From Streptococcus suis (GTDB taxonomy: Bacteria > Bacillota > Bacilli > Lactobacillales > Streptococcaceae): a DNA stretch of 64,000 nucleotides. Positions 52,220-63,900 of this stretch are shown piece after piece. How positions within the stretch are numbered: position 1 is the first letter of the stretch; each line of letters starts with the position of its first letter. Under the pieces are notes generated by a model. The model was not told the origin of the DNA, ran no database searches, and saw nothing but the letters and a program-made list of their open reading frames with translations. The stretch lies in contig NZ_JAEUXI010000007.1 in NCBI RefSeq assembly GCF_016775005.1, forward strand, positions 23,859 to 87,858. Direction: 5' to 3'. The translations under genes and the position numbers were made by a program.

Positions 52220-53473
52220 TTAAATAATCTCGTCGTATTCTCTCCATGAACGAAGAATACGAACCTGTTCCACTATGCCCAACAAAAGGGTAGTGACAAT
52301 ATAAATATTGTTGATCAACAGTGCGATACTGATTTGCCCTTGCTGGCTCCACACCAGGAGCAAGGGCACACCTCCCATCAAGCAGGTATAGATCGCACCA
52401 ACCAAGGCTAAACGATTTAGATAGAAGGAAATGTACTTCCGAGTTGCCTCTCCTGGACGAACATTCTCGATATAGTCCCCGCTTTTCTGCATATTTTCCG
52501 CGACTTCAGTCGGGTCTATATTGAAGTAGGCAAAACCAATAGCTAAGATGAAGAGCAAGAAGATATACACCAGAATCCCGAGTAATTCTGAAATACTCAC
52601 CTTCCCAACCAGATCTTTCAATATAGGATTTTCTGGAAAGACCTGCAACAGAGCTGAAATCAGAATTGGTGGCAAGGACATCAGCGTCATCGCATACATA
52701 AAAGGCATCCCTCCTGCCGGCGTCACCCGAATCGGGATATAGGTGGATTCGGCAAATGCACTGATAATCATAATCCGTCGAATCGGAATCCGGTACTCTG
52801 CTCGATAGACGACGACTGTAATCCAAATCAAGGCAGAAGCGATTAGTACAATCACCGCAATCGTCAACAAAAATTCGAGGCTCCCCAATCGATTTTCTGA
52901 AAAATACCGGATGATATTGATGATAAAGGTTAAAATCATGTTGGAGACAATAATAACCGATGGGCCTCCTAAGCCCTTACGGCCATTCACATTTGCCAAC
53001 CACATGAGGACAAAACTACCGGCAATCATCACTACCATTGTAATTCCCCTTAAGATTGGGAGTGAATAGTCACCAAACTGACTAAACTGATAGTAATCCG
53101 ATAGGGAACTAACCCCAATGGACTGGATCAAGGCTACAACAAACATCAGTAACATGCGGTAGCGATGGCTTTGTTGGGCAGTTAACCCTTTAATTGTCTT
53201 AAAGAGTGTCAAAAAACGCCACAAGATCATCCCTGTCATCCAAGGACTCAGCCCGAGAGAAAATAGATTCAGTGTCGAAAACTGACCACCTGTTACCATG
53301 GCCAAGTTCTCCAAGGCACTATCTAATTTATATGCACCCGCTTCAATGCCTGCAGCAGGAAGGGTTGCGATTGGGATATATTTCCCCAACATATAGACAA
53401 ATACGATGCCCACCATCCAGGTCAGACGGTTAGCTAGAGTAGAAGAACGATAGTTTCTCCATATATTTTTCAT
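52220..53473 (-). CDS. secY2: Accessory translocon channel SecY2
   Basis: A protein of 417 aa with about 10 membrane segments. RLTWMVGIVFVYMLGKYIPIATLP and LNLFSLGLSPWMTGMILWRF are the SecY start; PFMYAMTLMSLPPILISALL and ENMQKSGDYIENVRPGEATRKYIS follow. It forms the dedicated channel for SRR glycoproteins. It heads the leftward operon secY2-asp1-asp2-asp3-secA2-gtfA-gtfB-asp4. Confidence 0.95.
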   Translation of the reverse strand: MKNIWRNYRSSTLANRLTWMVGIVFVYMLGKYIPIATLPAAGIEAGAYKLDSALENLAMVTGGQFSTLNLFSLGLSPWMTGMILWRFLTLFKTIKGLTAQQSHRYRMLLMFVVALIQSIGVSSLSDYYQFSQFGDYSLPILRGITMVVMIAGSFVLMWLANVNGRKGLGGPSVIIVSNMILTFIINIIRYFSENRLGSLEFLLTIAVIVLIASALIWITVVVYRAEYRIPIRRIMIISAFAESTYIPIRVTPAGGMPFMYAMTLMSLPPILISALLQVFPENPILKDLVGKVSISELLGILVYIFLLFILAIGFAYFNIDPTEVAENMQKSGDYIENVRPGEATRKYISFYLNRLALVGAIYTCLMGGVPLLLVWSQQGQISIALLINNIYIVTTLLLGIVEQVRILRSWREYDEII

Positions 53474-53994
53474 AATATAAACTTCCTATTCCTTATCATA
53501 TCTAGGGATAAGATATTATCCCCACATATGATAAATCGAAGTTGCCCTCGTCAAAGGGCAGCTTCGATTCAACTAGTATGACTTGTTCATTCTTATTCGC
53601 TATTTCAAGAAAAGTGTTAAAAAATCATTTTTTTAACTGCGTTTTTGCTCATGTCTTACTAGTTTTAAATATGTCCAAAAGAGTCTCCCAATTTTAGCAC
53701 TATTGCTAGGCTAAGTCAATAAAAAGACTGTGAAAACACTAAGTTTTTCAATGAATACATTTTCAATTTTCCTACGGAAAATATAGCTAGTTGGCACTTA
53801 TTTTTCCTTTTTTGAGGCTACTTTTTCTAGTCTACTATTTTAAGGTTAAATGAGTCTAAAAAATCTTATGCGCCAGCTTTTTCCATAAAAACTGCTAACC
53901 GTTCCCTTACTTATCTATTAGTGTACTGTTTCTTTGTCTATTATTCAACTGATTATCGGTTTTTTCCATATTTAAATCAGAATTTGATACAAAG
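53474..53994. other. Gap between SRR adhesin 1 and secY2 with two strong hairpins
   Basis: No gene is seen. On the minus strand lie GGGATAA-TATC-TTATCCC (53503-53520) and ATCGAAGCTGCCCT.../AGGGCAACTTCGAT (53535-53568), the second nearly perfect over 14 bp. They sit about 30-95 nt upstream of secY2 and could form an attenuator or a stabilising leader that sets the ratio between adhesin and export genes. The remainder is AT-rich and may carry a promoter, none convincing. Confidence 0.5.
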
Positions 53995-54022
53995 AAAGTA
54001 GCTGGCATTTGCTAGCTACTTT
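53995..54022 (-). terminator. Terminator of SRR adhesin 1
   Basis: AAAGTAGCTAGC-AAAT-GCCAGCTACTTT on the minus strand followed by CTTTG; 22 nt past the adhesin stop. T-tail modest, so partial read-through into secY2 is possible. Confidence 0.75.
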
Positions 54023-54044
54023 TCTTTTTGCCTTCTAGCTTTGA

Positions 54045-57000
54045 TTACTTTGCTTCTTCTTCGTCTTTTTTGCGACGTTTGTACAAACCACCAAACAAGA
54101 GGCCTGCTCCAAGCAATCCTGCCCAGGATGACGACTCCTCACCTGTACTTGGCAATGCTGCTGACTTACGAGGAAGCTGTGAATCCTGTGAAGGAGTTGA
54201 TTCTGATACGGACTCTGAAATGGACTCTGAAATTGACTCAGAGACTGATTCAGAAATTGACTCTGATACTAACTCGGAGACTGATTCAGAAATTGATTCA
54301 GAGACTGACTCTGAGACTGATTCTGAAATTGACTCAGAGACGGATTCTGATACCGATTCTGAAATTGACTCGGATACAGATTCAGAAACTGACTCAGAGA
54401 TGGACTCAGAGACTGATTCAGAAATGGACTCGGATACGGACTCTGAGACTGATTCAGAAACTGATTCTGAGATGGATTCTGAGACTGACTCAGAAATGGA
54501 CTCAGAGACTGATTCAGAAACTGACTCTGATACTGATTCTGAGATGGACTCAGAAACTGATTCTGAGATTGATTCAGAAACTGACTCTGAAATGGATTCA
54601 GAAACTGACTCTGAAATGGATTCAGAAATTGACTCAGAGACGGACTCTGAAATGGATTCTGAGACTGACTCAGATACTGATTCTGAAATTGATTCAGAGA
54701 TGGATTCTGAAACTGATTCGGAAATGGACTCTGATACTGATTCAGAGACTGATTCAGAGATGGATTCTGAAACTGATTCACTTACTGACTCAGAAATGGA
54801 TTCTGAGACTGATTCTGAAATTGATTCAGAGATGGATTCTGAGACTGACTCAGAGACTGATTCTGAAATGGACTCAGAAACTGATTCTGAGATTGATTCA
54901 GAAACTGACTCTGAAATTGATTCACTTACTGATTCTGAAATGGACTCAGAAACTGATTCGGATACTGATTCAGAAATGGATTCTGAGACTGACTCTGATA
55001 CTGATTCTGAAATCGATTCTGAGACTGACTCGGATACTGACTCTGAAATTGACTCAGAGATGGACTCAGATACCGATTCAGAGATGGATTCAGAAACTGA
55101 TTCACTTACTGACTCAGAGATAGATTCTGAGACTGATTCACTTACTGACTCAGAAATGGACTCTGAGATGGACTCACTTACTGACTCTGAAATGGATTCG
55201 GATACTGACTCTGAAATGGACTCGGAAATTGATTCTGAGACTGATTCAGAAACTGATTCTGAAATTGACTCTGATACTGATTCAGAGATGGATTCTGAGA
55301 CTGACTCGGAAACTGATTCTGAAACTGACTCTGAAATGGACTCTGATACTGACTCAGAAATTGACTCTGAAACTGATTCTGAAATGGACTCAGAAATTGA
55401 CTCAGAGACTGATTCAGAAATGGACTCTGATACTGATTCAGAGACTGATTCAGAAATTGACTCTGATACTGATTCAGAGACTGATTCTGAAATGGACTCA
55501 GAAACTGATTCTGAGACTGATTCTGAGATGGATTCAGAAACTGATTCTGAAATGGACTCTGATACTGATTCTGATACTGACTCAGAGATGGACTCGGAAA
55601 CTGATTCAGAGATAGATTCTGAGACTGATTCAGAGATGGACTCGCTTACTGACTCAGAGATGGATTCTGAAACTGATTCTGAGACTGACTCAGAGATTGA
55701 TTCTGAAATGGACTCAGAAACTGACTCAGAAATGGATTCAGAAACTGATTCGCTTACTGATTCTGAGATGGATTCAGAAACTGATTCTGATACGGACTCG
55801 CTGACTGACTCAGAGATAGATTCAGAGACTGATTCGGAGACTGACTCTGAGATGGATTCGGATACCGACTCAGAAACTGACTCGGATACTGATTCAGAGA
55901 TGGACTCACTTACAGACTCTGAAATGGATTCTGAGACTGACTCAGAGACTGATTCTGAAATTGATTCAGAAACTGATTCTGAGATGGACTCACTTACAGA
56001 CTCTGAAATTGATTCGGAGACGGATTCAGAAATGGATTCAGAAATGGATTCAGAAACTGATTCACTTACTGACTCAGAGACGGATTCTGAAATTGACTCG
56101 GAAACTGATTCACTTACTGACTCAGAAATTGATTCGGAGACTGACTCAGAGACGGATTCTGAGACTGATTCAGAAACTGATTCTGAGACGGACTCTGAAA
56201 CTGATTCACTTACTGACTCAGAGATGGACTCTGAAACTGATTCGGAAATTGACTCGGAGACTGATTCAGAAATGGATTCTGAGACTGACTCGGATACTGA
56301 TTCAGAGATGGACTCACTTACAGACTCTGAAATGGATTCTGAGACTGACTCAGAGACTGATTCTGAAATTGATTCAGAAATGGATTCTGAGACTGACTCG
56401 GATACTGATTCAGAGATGGATTCTGAGACTGATTCAGAAACTGATTCTGAGATGGACTCAGAGACGGATTCTGAGATTGACTCTGAAACTGATTCTGAAA
56501 TTGACTCGGAGATTGATTCCGAGACGGATTCTGAAACCGATTCGGAGATGGATTCGGAGACTGACTCTGATACTGACTCTGATACTGACTCAGAGACTGA
56601 TTCAGAAACTGATTCTGAGATTGACTCACTTACAGACTCAGAGATTGATTCTGATACTGATTCGGAGATGGACTCAGAAACTGATTCAGAAATGGATTCT
56701 GAGACTGACTCTGAGATGGATTCGGATACCGACTCGGATACTGATTCAGAGATGGACTCACTTACAGACTCTGAAATGGATTCTGAGGCTGACTCAGAGA
56801 CTGATTCTGAAATTGATTCAGAAACTGATTCTGAGATGGACTCAGAGACTGATTCTGAGATTGACTCTGAAACTGATTCAGAAATGGACTCTGAGACGGA
56901 TTCAGAAATGGACTCTGAGACGGATTCAGAAATGGATTCTGAGACTGACTCAGAAACTGATTCAGAAATGGATTCTGAGACTGACTCGGATACTGATTCA

Positions 57001-60000
57001 GAGATGGATTCTGAGACTGATTCAGAAACTGATTCTGAGATGGACTCTGAGACGGATTCAGAAATGGATTCTGAGACTGACTCTGAAATGGATTCTGAGA
57101 CGGATTCAGAAATGGACTCTGAAACTGATTCAGAAATGGATTCTGAGACTGACTCAGAAATGGATTCGCTTACTGATTCAGAAACTGACTCTGAGACTGA
57201 TTCTGAGATTGATTCAGAGACTGATTCTGAAATGGACTCAGAAACTGACTCTGAGATGGATTCTGAGACTGACTCTGAGATTGATTCAGACACTGACTCA
57301 GAAATGGATTCAGAGACTGACTCAGAAATGGATTCAGAGACTGACTCAGATACCGATTCAGAAATTGATTCTGATACTGACTCTGATACTGATTCGCTGA
57401 TTGATTCACTTACAGATTCAGATACTGATTCGCTGATTGATTCTGAGACGGATTCACTTACAGATTCAGATACTGACTCAGAGATTGATTCAGATACCGA
57501 TTCTGAAATCGACTCTGATACTGATTCAGAGATTGATTCTGATACTGATTCTGATACAGACTCTGAAATGGATTCAGATACAGATTCTGAGATTGACTCT
57601 GATACTGACTCAGAAACGGATTCAGAAATTGATTCTGAGATAGATTCTGAGACTGACTCTGAGATTGATTCAGACACTGACTCAGAAACTGATTCAGAAA
57701 CTGACTCAGACACTGACTCTGAAACGGATTCAGATACAGATTCTGAAACTGACTCAGAGATTGATTCAGACACTGATTCTGAGATTGACTCAGAGATTGA
57801 CTCAGAGATTGACTCAGACACTGACTCTGATACTGATTCTGAAATTGATTCTGAAATTGATTCAGAAACTGACTCTGATACTGATTCAGAAATTGATTCA
57901 GAAACTGACTCGCTCACTGATTCAGATACTGATTCTGAAACTGACTCTGATACTGATTCTGAAACTGACTCAGAGATTGACTCAGATACTGATTCTGAGA
58001 TTGACTCAGAGATTGATTCAGAGATTGATTCAGAGATTGATTCAGAGATTGATTCAGAGATTGATTCAGACACTGACTCTGATACTGATTCTGAAATTGA
58101 TTCAGAAACTGACTCTGATACTGATTCGGAAATTGACTCTGAGACTGATTCAGACACTGACTCAGAAACGGATTCACTGATTGACTCTGATACTGATTCA
58201 GAGATTGATTCTGATACTGACTCAGAGATTGACTCAGAAACTGACTCTGATACTGACTCACTTACTGACTCTGAGATTGATTCTGAAATGGATTCAGATA
58301 CGGATTCGATAATTGACTCTGATACTGATTCTGAGATTGATTCTGAGACGGATTCTCTAACAGATTCAGAAATCGAATTTGAAAGGGATTCTGAATTTGA
58401 CGTTGATTCTGAATTTGACAGTGACTCAGAATTTGAGATAGATTCTGAATTCGATGCTGATTCTGAGTTTGATGCTGATTCAGATTCCGACAATGATTTT
58501 GAATTTGAATTCGAAAGTGACTCAGACTCAGATGTATCAACTGTATACCAATGAGTCGTTTCGTTAACCAATGTAGACAATGGATTTCCCAAACCATACT
58601 GAGTCCCATAGTCATTCACACCTGTCGAACTAGAATTGGCCTGCCAAAGCCCCCAGTTACCATTCCTGTCTAAAGACTGTCTACCAAAGAAGAATCTTCC
58701 ATACTGAGTGCCACCAAAAGCTGAACCCCCGGTCCAATACCCTATTAAACGCCAATTTTTAGCCGGACTAGTATAGAAGACCATAATACGTTGACCATTA
58801 TACGTAGTCGTTGTATAACTTGGTTCAATAGTTGAATAAGTATTATAATTAGTCCCTGATGTTGAAGTCGAAGCTTTTATCTCACTTGTTTCAAATAACT
58901 TAATAAATCCAGTGGTATCTGTGCCATTCCAATCAACTGTACCTGTATAGGTTGGATCACGATAATATAAACTTCTTTTGATTGTCCCTTGATCATCAAT
59001 GACTGTAATCAAGGTCTTCGTTCCCTGTTCTTCAACCTTACCGTGCATATAGGTAGTACCTGGAGTCAAAGCTCTGGTTGAAGTTGCATTTGTAGTCGTG
59101 GAATAGTCATAGCCAACAAATGAACGAACGCCAGATGGTGTCACTGTTTGTCCACCAATTGTCATGACAGAATAGGTAGCAATAATGGTACCGTCTGTTG
59201 TTTTATAATAGGTGGTATTTAGTGTATATGTTGGCACCAATGTAGTCCCATATACATTAGCTGAGCTGGTACTAAACCTTAATCCACCAGGGATTCCTGA
59301 AGCTGTTGCCAAGGAAGTGTCATAGGTAATAGTGATCGGTGAGTTATCAGAATCTAGAGTGCTTGGATAAGTAAAGGTTGCACTAGATCCAGGATCAATT
59401 TTATAAGATTCTAATACAGTACCAGTTTTACTTACCAATTCTGCCAGTACTGTGTAAGTACTTGGATCTTCATCTAATGAATAGCGAATATAAGCATTTA
59501 AAGCTGTACCGCCTGAACTCTTATGGTTTTGATCATAAGTATCTGTTGCTGTATAACTAAATGTATGCCAACCAGCTACACTTGTACCAGCATATGGCGA
59601 TGAAAATGTCAAACCAGTCACTTTCGCCCCGTTAGCATCTGTCATTTCAGGGGTAGCTGTTGAAAGTGTATCAACTAAGATACCCTCACCCTCACCAACT
59701 TTAAGTGTTGCTGTCGTTGAAGTATTAAGAGCAAAAGTAATCACTCCGTCTTCATCATTTTCCAACAACAAAAGACCAATTGCTTGGTTGCTTGCTTGCA
59801 AACTGCTGATAATGGTAGCAAGGTCAGCTGCAGTCGCATCCGCATCTCCTAAGATGGTTTGAGCCAACAGCAGCTGATCACGACTGGTTCCAATTGCAGT
59901 TAGCAAGGCTTGGCTTGGTGCAGTTTGGTTACTTGCGATTTGTACTAAAACCTCTGCTTCCGAAACAACTTGCTCTAAGGTTTGCTTTTCTTCTACTACA

Positions 60001-60635
60001 GTTGTAGCGCCTGTTTCACTTGCTGGTGATTCACTTGTGCTGGTTTCAGAGCTTGTCGAACTTGATGGCGTAGTCGATACTGATTCAGATTCCGAATGTG
60101 ATACAGAAGTTGATTCTGAAACAGAGAGCGACTCTGAAGCCGATTGACTTTCTGAGTTCGATACGGACTCTGATGAACTGAGCGATTCGGACTCCGAAAT
60201 CGATGTCGATTCTGATGCTGAGGTTGACTCAGACTGACTCGCTGATTCGGAAATCGATGTCGATTCCGAGGAGCTTACTGAAATTGAGTCTGAGTTGACA
60301 ACTGTCGTTAACACGACAGTATCTGCTTCTGCCAAGGTTGATGTACTTGTTTCTGATGTCGCGACAACTTCAGAAGCCATAACGGTTTCAACCGCGACAT
60401 TCCCCCCCATAACAGTTCCCGCTGCTGCTAACCCGCGTAACAATTGGCTTGCGGTCATTGAACGTTTTGCAGTGGCAAGGTTGACCTCGGCTGAACTTGT
60501 CGAAGACTTGCCTCCAATACGCATCAAACCGATTTGCGACATGACTGTTCTCACCCAGTGCTTACCGGATTTATGCATTTTTACACGACTTTTTCGAGAT
60601 ACTTCGGTAAAGTCATCTTTTCTTTGCATTTTCAT
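54045..60635 (-). CDS. Serine-rich repeat adhesin 1, LPSTG wall-anchored
   Basis: A protein of 2196 aa. Residues 1-90 are the long accessory-Sec signal peptide ([20 protein letters not shown], Gly-rich core [14 protein letters not shown]). SRR1 is about 108-200; a non-repeat region (about 205-695) holds a helical part and a beta-rich ligand-binding-like part ending HWYTVD. SRR2 (about 696-2145) is almost entirely [12 protein letters not shown] repeats, the GtfAB glycosylation target. The end is [10 protein letters not shown], a hydrophobic span and [11 protein letters not shown] for sortase. ATG at 60635 has GGGGG at 9 nt. The ligand is not determinable; SssP1-like sialic-acid binding is one possibility. 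An opposite-strand ORF overlaps SRR2. Confidence 0.96.
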   Translation of the reverse strand: MKMQRKDDFTEVSRKSRVKMHKSGKHWVRTVMSQIGLMRIGGKSSTSSAEVNLATAKRSMTASQLLRGLAAAGTVMGGNVAVETVMASEVVATSETSTSTLAEADTVVLTTVVNSDSISVSSSESTSISESASQSESTSASESTSISESESLSSSESVSNSESQSASESLSVSESTSVSHSESESVSTTPSSSTSSETSTSESPASETGATTVVEEKQTLEQVVSEAEVLVQIASNQTAPSQALLTAIGTSRDQLLLAQTILGDADATAADLATIISSLQASNQAIGLLLLENDEDGVITFALNTSTTATLKVGEGEGILVDTLSTATPEMTDANGAKVTGLTFSSPYAGTSVAGWHTFSYTATDTYDQNHKSSGGTALNAYIRYSLDEDPSTYTVLAELVSKTGTVLESYKIDPGSSATFTYPSTLDSDNSPITITYDTSLATASGIPGGLRFSTSSANVYGTTLVPTYTLNTTYYKTTDGTIIATYSVMTIGGQTVTPSGVRSFVGYDYSTTTNATSTRALTPGTTYMHGKVEEQGTKTLITVIDDQGTIKRSLYYRDPTYTGTVDWNGTDTTGFIKLFETSEIKASTSTSGTNYNTYSTIEPSYTTTTYNGQRIMVFYTSPAKNWRLIGYWTGGSAFGGTQYGRFFFGRQSLDRNGNWGLWQANSSSTGVNDYGTQYGLGNPLSTLVNETTHWYTVDTSESESLSNSNSKSLSESESASNSESASNSESISNSESLSNSESTSNSESLSNSISESVRESVSESISESVSESIIESVSESISESISESVSESVSESVSESISESVSESISESVSESISESVSESVSESVSESISESVSESVSESISESVSESVSESISESISESISESISESISESISESVSESISESVSESVSESVSESVSESVSESVSESISESVSESVSESISESISESVSESVSESISESISESISESVSESISESVSESVSESVSESVSESVSESVSESVSESISESVSESISESISESVSESVSESISESVSESISESVSESVSESISESVSESISESVSESISESVSESVSESVSESISESVSESVSESISESVSESVSESISESVSESVSESISESVSESISESVSESISESVSESISESVSESISESVSESISESVSESVSESVSESISESVSESISESVSESISESVSESISESVSESISESVSESISESVSESVSESISESVSESVSESISESVSESVSESISESVSESISESVSESISESVSESISESVSESISESVSESISESVSESASESISESVSESISESVSESVSESISESVSESISESVSESISESVSESISESVSESISESVSESVSESVSESVSESVSESISESVSESVSESISESISESVSESISESVSESISESVSESVSESISESVSESVSESISESISESVSESVSESISESVSESISESVSESVSESISESVSESISESVSESISESVSESVSESVSESVSESVSESVSESVSESISESVSESVSESISESVSESVSESVSESISESISESVSESISESVSESISESVSESISESVSESVSESISESVSESISESVSESVSESVSESISESVSESVSESISESVSESVSESVSESISESVSESVSESISESVSESISESISESVSESVSESISESVSESISESVSESISESVSESISESVSESVSESISESVSESISESVSESVSESISESVSESVSESISESVSESVSESISESVSESISESISESVSESISESVSESISESVSESVSESVSESISESVSESISESVSESVSESISESISESVSESISESVSESISESISESVSESVSESISESVSESVSESISESVSESISESISESVSESVSESISESVSESVSESISESVSESVSESISESVSESISESVSESISESVSESISESVSESVSESISESISESVSESISESVSESVSESISESVSESVSESISESVSESISESISESVSESVSESISESVSESISESISESVSESISESVSESISESVSESISESVSESVSESVSESISESVSESISESVSESVSESVSESISESVSESISESVSESVSESISESVSESVSESISESVSESVSESISESVSELVSESISESVSESISESISESVSESTPSQDSQLPRKSAALPSTGEESSSWAGLLGAGLLFGGLYKRRKKDEEEAK

Positions 60636-60720
60636 TCAAAGAAATCCCCCTGATGTTTCTTTATCATTTAGTGTCCTAAAAATGTCCTATTCCCCAATAG
60701 TCCCCCTAAATAATTTATCC

Positions 60721-60749
60721 ATTATACCAATGAATTATACTAAAGTCAA
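60721..60749 (-). promoter_or_regulatory. Promoter of SRR adhesin 1
   Basis: TTGACT (60749-60744), 17 nt, TATAAT (60726-60721) with extended TGG. A near-perfect sigma-A promoter giving a leader of about 78 nt. The rest of 60636-60880 is AT-rich with no gene. Confidence 0.85.
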
Positions 60750-60884
60750 TGATTTTTACTGAAATGAAAACGGATTTTTCGTCTTTTACTTTCAAATTTA
60801 ACATATTATTTCGACGTAGTTTTCAAAATAGATTTCTTTCATATATTTTTTAATCATTTTCATTTTTATATCAATAAAATCAAA

Positions 60885-60908
60885 AAACCAGTTGATTACA
60901 ACTGGTTT
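60885..60908 (-). terminator. Terminator of SRR adhesin 2
   Basis: AAACCAGTTG-TAAT-CAACTGGTTT followed by TTT on the minus strand, 6 nt after the stop codon. Confidence 0.85.
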
Positions 60909-60913
60909 CATGA

Positions 60914-63900
60914 TTATTCTTGCTCTTCTTTTTGTTTTTTCTTTTTGAATAGTCCAAATAACAGCATTCCTCCGAGCAAGGAGAGGGAGGTTTGCGATTC
61001 CTGACCTGTGCTTGGCAAGGCTTGGAGCACAGATTCGGATAGGGATTGAGATGGAACTTGCTGAACAGGCGTAATCGCTTCAGTTCCAGAGACAGATTCC
61101 GACTCTGAGTAGTGCTCTGAAAGTGATAACGACTGACTAATAGAGTTGATATCCAAGGTTGGCAGCGGCGGATTGAGTAATCCCGGACCATGACTGTGGA
61201 TTTCACGATCACTCTCGGAGACGGATTCTGAAATTGATTCAGAGACGGATTCTGAAATGGACTCAGAAATGGACTCGCTTACTGATTCAGAAATGGATTC
61301 AGACACTGACTCTGAAATGGATTCAGACACTGACTCTGAAATGGATTCTGAAACCGATTCTGAGATGGACTCTGAGACTGATTCTGAAATGGACTCGGAT
61401 ACAGACTCAGAGACTGATTCAGAAACTGACTCTGAAATTGATTCGGAGACGGATTCTGAGATGGACTCAGAAATGGACTCGGATACTGATTCTGAAACTG
61501 ACTCTGAGACTGACTCTGAGACTGACTCTGAAATGGATTCTGAGACTGATTCGGAGACGGACTCTGAAACGGATTCTGAAACGGATTCTGAGACGGATTC
61601 TGAAATCGATTCTGAAATCGATTCTGATACCGATTCAGAAATTGACTCGGAGACTGACTCAGAGATGGATTCTGAGACTGACTCTGAGACTGATTCTGAA
61701 ATTGACTCGGAGACTGATTCTGAAATTGACTCGGAGACTGACTCTGAAATTGATTCTGAGATGGATTCAGAGACTGATTCAGAGATCGATTCTGAAATCG
61801 ATTCTGATACTGACTCAGAGACGGATTCTGAGATGGACTCACTTACAGACTCTGAAATGGATTCTGAGACGGATTCAGAAATGGATTCGGAGACTGACTC
61901 GGATACTGATTCAGAAACTGATTCACTTACTGACTCAGAAATTGATTCTGATACTGACTCTGAAACTGATTCTGAAATTGACTCAGATACTGACTCTGAA
62001 ACTGATTCTGATACTGATTCTGAAATTGACTCAGAGACTGACTCTGAAATGGATTCTGAGACTGACTCAGAAATGGACTCGGATACTGATTCAGAAACGG
62101 ACTCTGAAATGGATTCTGAGATTGATTCGGAAACTGATTCCGAGATTGATTCTGATACTGACTCTGAGATGGACTCAGAAACTGATTCAGAAATGGATTC
62201 TGACACTGACTCTGAAATTGACTCAGAGACTGATTCGGAAATGGATTCGGAGACTGATTCACCTAATGACTCAGAAATTGATTCTGATACTGATACTGAT
62301 TCGGAGATTGACTCGCTTACAGACTCTGAAATGGATTCTGAGATTGATTCACTTACTGACTCAGAGATGGACTCAGAGACGGATTCTGAGACTGACTCGG
62401 AAATTGACTCAGAAACTGACTCAGAAACGGATTCTGAGATTGATTCTGAGACTGACTCAGAAATGGACTCGGAGACTGACTCAGAGATTGACTCACTTAC
62501 AGACTCTGAAATTGACTCAGAAACTGACTCAGAGACTGATTCTGAAATGGATTCTGATACCGATTCAGAAATTGATTCTGAAACTGACTCTGAGATAGAT
62601 TCTGAAATGGATTCGCTTACTGATTCTGAGACGGATTCTGAGACGGATTCTGAAATCGATTCGGAGACTGATTCAGACACTGATTCTGAAATTGACTCGG
62701 ATACTGACTCTGAAATTGATTCGCTGACTGATTCTGAGATAGATTCTGAGACGGATTCTGAAATGGACTCTGATACTGACTCAGAGACGGATTCTGAGAT
62801 GGACTCAGAAACTGATTCTGAGATGGATTCTGAGACTGACTCAGAGATGGATTCTGAGACTGACTCTGAAATGGATTCTGAGACTGACTCGCTCACTGAC
62901 TCTGAAACTGACTCTGAAATGGATTCTGAGACTGACTCAGATACTGATTCAGAGATGGACTCTGAAACTGATTCAGAGATGGACTCTGAAACTGATTCAC
63001 TTACTGACTCTGAGATGGACTCTGAGACTGACTCTGAAACTGATTCGCTGACTGATTCTGAGATTGATTCTGAAACTGACTCTGAAATTGACTCAGAAAC
63101 TGATTCGGAGATTGACTCGCTTACAGACTCAGAAATGGATTCTGAGACTGACTCAGAAATGGATTCAGATACTGACTCAGAGATGGACTCAGAGACTGAT
63201 TCAGAAATTGACTCTGATACTGATTCAGAAATGGATTCAGAAATTGACTCTGATACTGATTCAGAAACGGATTCTGAGATGGACTCGGATACGGATTCAG
63301 AGATGGACTCACTTACAGACTCTGAAATGGATTCTGAGACTGATTCGGAGATTGATTCAGACACTGACTCGGAAATGGATTCTGAGACTGATTCGGAGAT
63401 TGATTCAGACACTGACTCGGAAATGGATTCTGATAGTGACTCTGAAACTGATTCGGAGATAGATTCTGAAACTGACTCGGAGATAGATTCTGAAATAGAT
63501 TCAGACACTGATTCTGAGATAGACTCTGATACTGACTCAGAAATGGATTCTGAGATAGACTCTGATACTGATTCTGAGATGGACTCACTTACAGACTCGG
63601 AAATGGATTCTGAGATAGACTCTGAAACTGATTCAGAAATCGATTCTGAGATTGATTCTGACACTGACTCTGAGATTGATTCTGAGACGGATTCTGAGAT
63701 GGACTCAGAGACTGATTCTGAGATAGATTCAGAGATTGATTCTGAGACGGATTCACTTACTGACTCTGATACTGATTCTGAAATGGATTCTGAGACTGAC
63801 TCTGATACTGATTCTGAAATGGATTCTGAAACTGATTCAGAGATTGATTCTGAAACTGATTCGGAAATGGACTCTGATACTGATTCAGAGACTGATTCTG

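Noticed and set aside
54041..57400. Long + strand frames rich in [10 protein letters not shown] over the SRR repeats
   Set aside because: They arise from the same TCN/GAR codon pattern of the adhesin; composition is absurdly repetitive, and there is no ribosome site, domain or signal.
61234..63462. Opposite-strand and shifted frames over adhesin 2, including Pro/Ser/Gln/Asn-rich minus frames
   Set aside because: Low-complexity shadows of the LPSTG-anchored SRR frame, which alone has a sensible C-terminus.
63664..63664. Internal Met as the start of adhesin 2
   Set aside because: The frame stays open to position 64000 with the same repeats; no ribosome site and no signal peptide here.
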